64,000 nt of DNA. Source: Paguma larvata. Lineage: Eukaryota; Chordata; Mammalia; Carnivora; Viverridae. The notes under the pieces were generated by a model, which was not told the origin of the DNA, did not search any database, and worked only from the letters and a program-made list of their open reading frames with translations. This document shows, one piece after another, positions 57,985 to 64,000 of this stretch. Both the position numbers and the translations under genes were made by a program. Every line of letters begins with the position of its first letter. Position 1 is the first letter of the stretch. Location: positions 45,600,558 to 45,664,557 of the forward strand of contig CM057826.1 in assembly GCA_030068075.1 (NCBI GenBank). The letters run 5' to 3'.

Positions 57985-58850
57985 TAAAAATCAGTTTTCT
58001 GAGGTAACATATTGTAAGTGTACAGTCTGAATTTTGAACATATACATTCTTATAACCACAGCCACAATCAAGATGTGAAACATTTTTATCCCTAGAATGT
58101 TGCAACAGTCCCGATGTTTCCCTCCTCATGTTTCTGAGGCAACAGTGATCTCCAACTTTTAATTTTTCTTATAAATGACCATTAATGATATATTCTATTG
58201 TCTCTTGCTTCTTTCATTCAGCATGATTAACTGTTCTAGTTAATGTGAAATGTGTTGACTAATTATGTTAAGCACTTTAGCTTTTTGTTTTTAATTATTA
58301 TAGGAATTCTTTATTTTTTTTTACTTTTTAGTTTTTAGAGAGAGAGTGTGTGAATGGTGGAGGGGCAGGGAGAGGGGGGCAGTGAGTGAGTGAGAGATAG
58401 AGAGAGAGAGAGAGAGAATATACCTCAAGCAGGTTTCATGCTCAGCTCAGAGGCCAATACAAGTCTTGATCCCATGACCCTGGGACCATGACCTGAGCTG
58501 AAAGCAAAAGTTGGGCACTCAGCCGACTGAGTCACCAAGATGCTCATAGTTGTAGGAATTCTTTAATTTGTCTGGTTATAAATTCTGTGTCTTTTATATT
58601 CTGCAGGTTCTTTCAGTTTGTTACTTTTCATTTTCTTTGTGGTGTCTTCTGAAGGGCAGGAGTTTTTCATTTGGATGAAGTATCTGTTTATTCACTTTTC
58701 ATTTTATGGTCTCCACTTCTTGTGTCCTACCTATGAAATCCGGCTGACTTAAAATAACTAAGATACTCTTCTAAGCTTTGTTCTACAAGTTTTATGGCTC
58801 TAGCTTTTACGTTTAGGACCATGGAATGAATTTTTGCATTTTGGGTGTTT
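57985..58850 (-). mobile_element. LINE-1 3' UTR and ORF2 end, antisense
   Basis: CCACAGCCACAATCAAGATG, GAATGTTGCAACAG, GCTTCTTTCATTCAGCATGA, then after the SINE GTGTCTTCTGAAGGGCAGGAG, GATGAAGTATCTGTTTATTC and CAAGTTTTATGGCTCTAGC. These follow antisense LINE-1 from the 3' UTR into ORF2. Confidence 0.72.
58314..58546 (-). mobile_element. Can-SINE nested in LINE-1, antisense
   Basis: Diverged but complete. Perfect 13-bp target duplication TAGGAATTCTTTA at 58301-58313 and 58553-58565. Carries a GA stretch at about 58398-58418. Confidence 0.93.
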
Positions 58851-59639
58851 CTAGTTTCAAATCCAAACACAGTAGCTTACAGGTTCACCCAAAGTTTGGC
58901 TAATTTCTCCTGGTCAAACAAAGGCTACCCTTCTCTAGGAGACTAGGTGCTCTGATCGCCCTTCCTGCAACCCCTCAAGTATGAGATCTTTCTCTGGAGT
59001 TTGATTGTTTTAGGGCCCTTTGAATCTACAGGTCTTCAGTGAAGATCTTTAAAGAAAGGTATGCATAGGGTTTATCTGGCTAGCTTATATAGTTGTAGCA
59101 GGAGTGACAGTGAATTATGTTTTTTGACATTGTAACTGTAAGTGAAACTTCACTTTTGTATTATTAAACTAAAAAATGACAATCACACTAATGAAGGAAA
59201 CCACTTGTATAGGAGAAATCATGAAAGAAGGATAAAAGTTAACAAAGTTTACCCCTAAAATGTGTAACCATTGCCAAAATAGATAATGTGAGGGACAAGA
59301 GAGTGTATTTAAAACCCTCTTATCAGTATCCATAAAAATAATAAAAAACTCTGTTCATAAAATAAGTACGGAACAAAATAAAAAAACCCTGAGACTAAGA
59401 AATATCTTTTGTAAATTAAGTTTTTTTTTAATTAATGAAAGGGCTGTGAAAGAAGGTATAGAGCTAAGACATAGAAAAGAGACTATTTAGTGGAAGTCAA
59501 GAGTCAAATATTGTACATAAATCCCATTGAAGAATCACCGAAGATACCAGATAAATTTGGGAGGTGGGAGTATTCGAGTATCAAAATTTTAACATATTAT
59601 TCAAGCAAGGCAACTGGTTGAATTTACACATTAGCCAGC
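58851..59639. other. unassigned, AT-rich
   Basis: No confident family; the right part may be the edge of the LINE-1-like segment that follows. Confidence 0.35.
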
Positions 59640-60650
59640 GACCTAAATGGGAATTAAACACAAGGTCCTGATGTATCAGTTTAAATTTCCAAAATTCTGA
59701 GAATAAAAGAATCTTAAAAGTTTCTGGATGAGGGGAAAAAAAAAACTTATACAAAAAGAAGCTTTTTATTTCTGAGAAATATAAACTTTATATTTCTGAG
59801 AAAAGCCTATTTTGAGTCTAGAATTCAGTTCTAAGCCAAATTATAAGTGAGAACAATATCAAGGAATTAAAAAAATTAAAAACATCAAGGTATAGAGACC
59901 TCTCATATGCCCTTTCTGGATATATTTCTGTGAATTGACCATGAAATTTAGTATTTCTGAAAGATACCAAGAAATGGTGAAACTAAAGAAAAAGTCCCTT
60001 CAAAAAGTGGAAGATAAGGCAATACAGCAGGTATAGAAAGTATTTGGTCAAAATGGGAGAAATCAAGAACTCTAAGAAGGATATATTCAGGAAGAAAGTT
60101 GGAGCAGATTACTATGAACAGAGTTTTGCCAGTGAACCAAGTGATGTGATGTGAAGAGAGCAGGTGGGCCTTTAAAGAAAAGACCGACATTTAGAAATCA
60201 GGCTCAACAAGAACAATAACAGAAACTACAGGAGGAAACCATAGCCCAAATAAGCATAAAAACAACAAAGGATCCATGTGACTACTAGAGTTTGGGAATA
60301 TGGCACTTAATCCAAAGAGAACTAAATGCCATCGTAGTATACTCCTTGGTTCTCCAGTGGACAATTTATATCCTCATAATAAACTCTTTTCCAACTTTAG
60401 AATCATCCTATAAAGCAACCATACAAGCAAGTTAACCAAATGTTATGACCCTTGGTAATGAATGTAAGAGCAAGGTTGGCAGGGAGTGGATACAGAATCA
60501 AGGGAAGGAAAAAAAAAAAGAGTAGTGGATACAGAGTCAAAGAGGCATGAAGATCTTTAGCAAAATGGGAAGGTGATTTTTTTTTCCCTCTGAGATTAAT
60601 GAAGCAAGAGAAAGTTTAGATTATTATTTCAGATACAAGTAAAACCACAG
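59640..60650 (+). mobile_element. possible LINE-1 5' region (old L1M type), sense
   Basis: A-rich plus strand with TTTCCAAAATTCTGAG, AAGTTTCTGGATGAGG, TTGAGTCTAGAATTCAGTTC, CTCTCATATGCCCTTTCTGG and GAAATCAAGAACTC in the order of the long 5' region of old LINE-1s. Identity is low, so the assignment is tentative. Confidence 0.4.
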
Positions 60651-61439
60651 AAGAATAAGCTAAATCCTTACATTTCATAGAGTTAAGAGGTTAGATTATA
60701 AAAAGGTACATTATGAGAGAGGAGAATAAGCTTAAAAAGGAGAATGAGATAATCAATGGGGAATTAAGCTCTGAGGCAGTTAAATATGGTTGATTTCCTT
60801 TTGGGAAGCCTAGGTTGGGAGAAAGAGGAAGTCAACAGTTGTGTTTCAACATAATATTTTTTACTCTGTATTTGTGTTCTTTGGGGGAAAAGATTAAAAT
60901 GAAGGAATTCACCCTGACTTCTTGGTAGACGCTTACTGATCCTTAAAGACTCACTTTTTCCAAGTATAATATTCAGAAAATATAAACATGACTCAACCAA
61001 ATAGGTAATGAATATATTTTAAAGGTTTTATTTAACTCGTTAATAAATGTGAATAAAAGGAAAATAGAAAAGCTAGATCAAAGAGCATTTTAAGGAGCAG
61101 TGTATCTATAGTATACTATAAAAGGTGTTTGGAAATGAATTTGATTGGTGACAAAAGGGTTAGTCCTATAGAGAAATCAAACTGTAATCTTGAAATTACC
61201 TTTTCTACAGGTTTTAGGTCTACATGTTAACAAGAAGCTTCTCAAAGTCTCAGCTCTAATGAACTAGTAAATAGCAAAGTCAAACACTAGTGAATTCTCC
61301 TAGAGGGTTAAATAATTCTTAGGTGAGTTTGTTGAACAATGTCTAAGTCTACCTTTGCAGGTAGACATTTTATACTCTTGATCGACAAGTTTTAGATAAC
61401 TTTTGTTTCTAAAAGATCTCAAATATTATTATGAAATTT
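60651..61439. other. unassigned, AT-rich
   Basis: No confident repeat or exon. Confidence 0.35.
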
Positions 61440-61637
61440 TCCCTAACCCTCTCAGCATCTGACTTTTCTCTCTCCTTGTCTGTTTCTATAGCGTACCTCT
61501 AGTACAACAACGGCAACATCTAAAAATTTTTCATTATTCCTTGCTTACTTCATGTGCCCACTAGAAAGCAAGCTTTCAGTGGATAGGCCTTCTGCATAGT
61601 AGATTCTCAAGATGTTTGTTGAATTAATGATTTAACT
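61440..61637 (+). mobile_element. L2 3' end, sense
   Basis: CACTAGAAAGCAAGCTTTCAGTGG, CATAGTAGATTCTCAAGATG and TTTGTTGAATTAATGA match the L2 3' end (ACTGTAAGCTCC, GTAGGCGCTCAATAAATG, TTTGTTGAATGAATGA). The next Can-SINE inserted at its last bases. Confidence 0.65.
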
Positions 61638-61650
61638 CATTAAATCATTA
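61625..61650. repeat. perfect 11-bp inverted repeat at SINE tail junction
   Basis: TAATGATTTAA (61625-61635), loop CTCA, then TTAAATCATTA (61640-61650). The left arm overlaps the L2 end and the SINE's target duplication. Confidence 0.9.
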
Positions 61651-61803
61651 TGGCAAGGAGAGAGGGAGACAGAGAACCCCAAGCAGGCTCCACACTGTCA
61701 AGACAGAGCCCAGTGTGGGGCTAGAACTCGTGAACTGTGAGATGATCACCTGAGCGGAAACCAACAGTTGGAGGCTCAACCAACTGAGCCACCCAGGTGC
61801 CCC
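61638..61803 (-). mobile_element. Can-SINE, antisense, tail missing
   Basis: Head and middle are near consensus. On the minus strand the copy stops shortly after its AGAATCC/CTCCCTCTCT region: the rest of the CT-rich half and the AATAAA tail are absent, replaced by the hairpin sequence. Target duplication TGATTTAACT at 61628-61637 and 61807-61816. Confidence 0.88.
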
Positions 61804-61816
61804 TAGTGATTTAACT

Positions 61817-62532
61817 TTAGAAAAATATTGGCTGAGTTTATAATGCAGAGACAGGAAATTAGAGATAAGAACGTAGGAAGAGAAAGATCAGTAAATAAAT
61901 AGCTAGAACGGGAAAGCGTACATCTACAAAATCTGTTGATTTGGCAGTTTGCAAGTTGTTTAATAAATAGCTGGGAGAAATTCTGTCTTTTAATGCAGTT
62001 ATAGTCAGATGTGAAAGGAAATAGAATTCAGATAGAAGTATTGTCAGGTTAAATGACTTATTAAAGCCTTCTCTATTTCTTAGCTCTTTCATCAACTTTT
62101 CATCTTAATTGCAACCATACTTCTGAATGAAACAAAAAGGAAGATTTCAGGGAGAAAATGTCGTCCTATTTATTTTATACTTGGGGTTAAGAAATGGTTA
62201 CTACTTGCACTTTCTTAAAACCCATAATTATAAGCCTTTTTTTTCTCCCTGCTACTAGATTGGCCTCTTTCCCACACAGATCATATACAAACATAGTATC
62301 TGGAAACTGGATGCTTTTTGGCTAGTCCTGTTTCAAAGAATCTTGGGGTTTGTATCTAGCCTCAAAAGTCTAAAATATTCTGTCCAATTAGGAGAATTAC
62401 TAGAAGTGGAGGGGTCCTGGCAGCTGTTTGGCCTCCATATTTTTGTCATCTTACTAGTAGATGACTTCCTACCCAACAATCCACGGTCTTTATTTGAAGC
62501 AGCTTAGAACTGACTCCTGTTGATACAACTGG
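61817..62532. other. unique sequence, nothing recognised
   Basis: No assignable repeat or exon. Confidence 0.4.
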
Positions 62533-62542
62533 ACCATAGTCT

Positions 62543-62767
62543 GACTGTCTGTCTGTCTTCCTTCCTTCCTTCCTTCCTTCCTTCCTTCCTTCCTTCCTTC
62601 CTTCCTTCTTTTCTTCTTTTTTAATGTTTATTTATTTTGAGAAAGAGTGAGAGCATGAGCAGGGGAGGGTCAGAGAGAGGGAGAGAGAAAATCCTTGATG
62701 CCTCAAACCATGAGATCATGACCTGAGCTGAAATCAAGAATCAGACTCAACTGACAGATGCCCCTGC
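62543..62767 (-). mobile_element. Can-SINE, antisense, internally deleted, with tail microsatellite
   Basis: Head (reversed GGGGCATCTGTCAGTTGAG) and tail half are present, but the middle with GCTGTCAGCACAGAGCCC is missing. Target duplication ACCATAGTCT (62533-62542) and ACCATGGTCT (62768-62777) encloses both SINE and microsatellite. Confidence 0.85.
62557..62608. repeat. (TTCC)n microsatellite at SINE tail
   Basis: Thirteen TTCC units preceded by four CTGT units; on the SINE strand this is (GGAA)n at the end of the A-rich tail. Confidence 0.95.
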
Positions 62768-62777
62768 ACCATGGTCT

Positions 62778-63329
62778 TTCAAGTTGAACTTACTGTATAC
62801 TCTGATAAACACACTGTGTCATGATTTGCATGTTACTATTCAGAGGTCTGTTGTGTCATCCTCGGTAAAGTGTTTCAATTTATCTCAGGATGCTGGAGCC
62901 TACGATGGCTCCTGGGCACCCCTTTCCCAGTTGTGGGTAGCCTCATGATGGACTGCTTGCCAATTTAGTCCTGGAGGCACAGGCCTTTTAATTTCTCCCT
63001 GTCTTGAGTTTGATCACTAGATGGTTCTACTCTGGAGGTCAAGTACTACAGTTCCTATATAGGAGCTTGAAATGAGGTTGTGTGGTGAGGCAGGGACCTT
63101 GAGAAACTGGAGGTTTGTGGCCCTGCCTGAGAGCGGTCAGTACTCTCAGTTCCAGCAGGTTGTTTGGGATACCTACATGAGTGAACCTACAGTTTCCAAG
63201 GCTATCTTTTATGAGATGCTGGAAGTGCAGAATTTTACATGCAATCATCTAATTTTTAGAATGGTTTGTGGACTACATGAGATGTATTGGCAGGCTGCAT
63301 TCACTTTGGAGCCAGTTTACCACCCAAGC
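62778..63329. other. unique sequence, nothing recognised
   Basis: The 136-codon plus-strand frame at 63072-63482 starts here but its second half is L2, so it is not called as a gene. Confidence 0.45.
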
Positions 63330-63970
63330 CTGGACCTTGAAAGCAAGAACCCTTCTAGATCCCTAATTGGTCTCCCTGCAACCATTTCCATTCTCTCCTC
63401 TGTTGTCCACACTGCAGCTAGAATGATCTTTCTTAAATGCAGACCTAATCATGTATTTTCTGTGATTAAAACCCTTCGGTAGCTTCCTGTTAGAACTGGG
63501 GTGAATGCCAGAACTTTATCACGGTTTCTGGGGGCTCTCCCCATTACCATACCTCACCTCATTCTTTCCATCCCCTCTCTCTGTGACTCATTTTTGTTTG
63601 TCTAGTCTAAACTACCACACCAGCACTTCCAGCTTTTGCCAGTCCTAGCCAGCCTCATGGAATGCTTCTCTATTCTCCTAGGTTTGTTCATTTAGGGAAC
63701 TTTTGGATACGTTTTACGGCTCAGCTTATGCTCTAAGTGGGCTTCATTAACCCCCTTTACTGGGCTGGTTCCCTTTCCTTTATATGCAGCCAACATGACC
63801 TGATTGCCCTTACATCATTATGTATATCTAACCCTATATTAGAATCATAATTTCCTATCACACAGTAATTTTCCTTAATGGACAGGATGATGTTTGTCTT
63901 GTTCGTGGTATATCTTTGTGTGGTATAGTGTCACGAACATAGTATAAAGCTTGGTAAATAGGCATTGTTT
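63330..63970 (+). mobile_element. L2 LINE, sense, about 640 bp
   Basis: GGTCTCCCTGCAACC, CCACACTGCAGCTAGAATGATC, GATTAAAACCCTTCGGTAGCTTCC and later ATGTTTGTCTTGTTCGTGG and AACATAGTATAAAGCTTGG follow the L2 ORF2 end to the 3' UTR in order. It continues close to the window edge. Confidence 0.8.
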
Positions 63971-64000
63971 CGGCATTGAATTAACATTGCCTATAGTAAG

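Noticed and set aside
4437..62767. tRNA-like segments in the Can-SINE heads as tRNA genes
   Set aside because: They are SINE heads derived from tRNA-Lys, with SINE bodies, A-rich tails and target duplications; they lack intact tRNA folding.
63072..63482. 136-codon plus-strand frame
   Set aside because: The C-terminal part translates L2 ORF2-end sequence and the upstream part has no recognised similarity.
1..64000. CRISPR arrays, operons, phage or plasmid features
   Set aside because: No regularly spaced repeats with unique spacers, no dense coding, and the repeats identify a mammalian nuclear genome.

Overview
This is nuclear DNA from a cat-family carnivore (Felidae). The evidence is about two dozen copies of the felid type of the tRNA-Lys-derived Can-SINE, recognisable by a head near GGCGCCTGGGTGGCTCAG, a body near CTCAGGTCATGATCTCA, a CT-rich stretch ending in CTCAAAAATAAA and flanking target-site duplications. 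They sit among LINE-1, L2, MIR and MER5A copies found across mammals. I find no protein-coding gene, rRNA, functional tRNA, CRISPR array, origin or prokaryote-type feature. Every open frame I examined is short and lies in an interspersed repeat, a low-complexity tract or unique sequence without exon or protein-family signals. The window is best read as intergenic or deep intronic sequence.

Layout. 0-4.4 kb: a 230-bp TTTC pyrimidine tract, a class-I (gammaretrovirus-type) LTR on the minus strand with recognisable CCAAT, TATA and AATAAA signals, an AT-rich tract and a MER5A. 4.4-23.8 kb: the Can-SINE-rich part, including a nested complex at 14.0-20.3 kb where two antisense LINE-1 blocks surround a sense LINE-1 and carry or adjoin three Can-SINEs. 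23.8-34.3 kb: almost no lineage-specific insertions (one young Can-SINE at 28.2 kb); mostly unique sequence with old MIR and L2. 34.3-39.3 kb: a degraded antisense LINE-1 split by a head-to-head pair of Can-SINEs. 39.3-50.8 kb: no Can-SINE at all; MIR, a 1-kb antisense L2, MER5A, one sense LINE-1, and a 154-nt stretch at 44.2 kb that looks like a non-coding exon bounded by good splice sites. 50.8-53.8 kb: an antisense LINE-1 in which a 5'-UTR-like segment with ~475-bp direct repeats is joined to the last part of ORF2. 53.8-64 kb: L2, MIR, further LINE-1 pieces, and four Can-SINEs, two of which carry microsatellites and one of which has a hairpin in place of its tail.

No genes act together here. 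The dynamics visible are those of retrotransposition: nested insertion, target-site duplication, microsatellite growth inside or at the tails of SINEs, and inverted repeat pairs. I do not see an undescribed biological system. The points most worth checking are the candidate exon at 44.2 kb, the internally deleted LINE-1 at 50.8-53.8 kb, the inverted SINE pair at 35.3-35.8 kb, and the insertion-poor intervals as possible conserved regulatory sequence. Repeat family names come from remembered consensus patterns, not from a database search, so subfamily assignments and edges are approximate.
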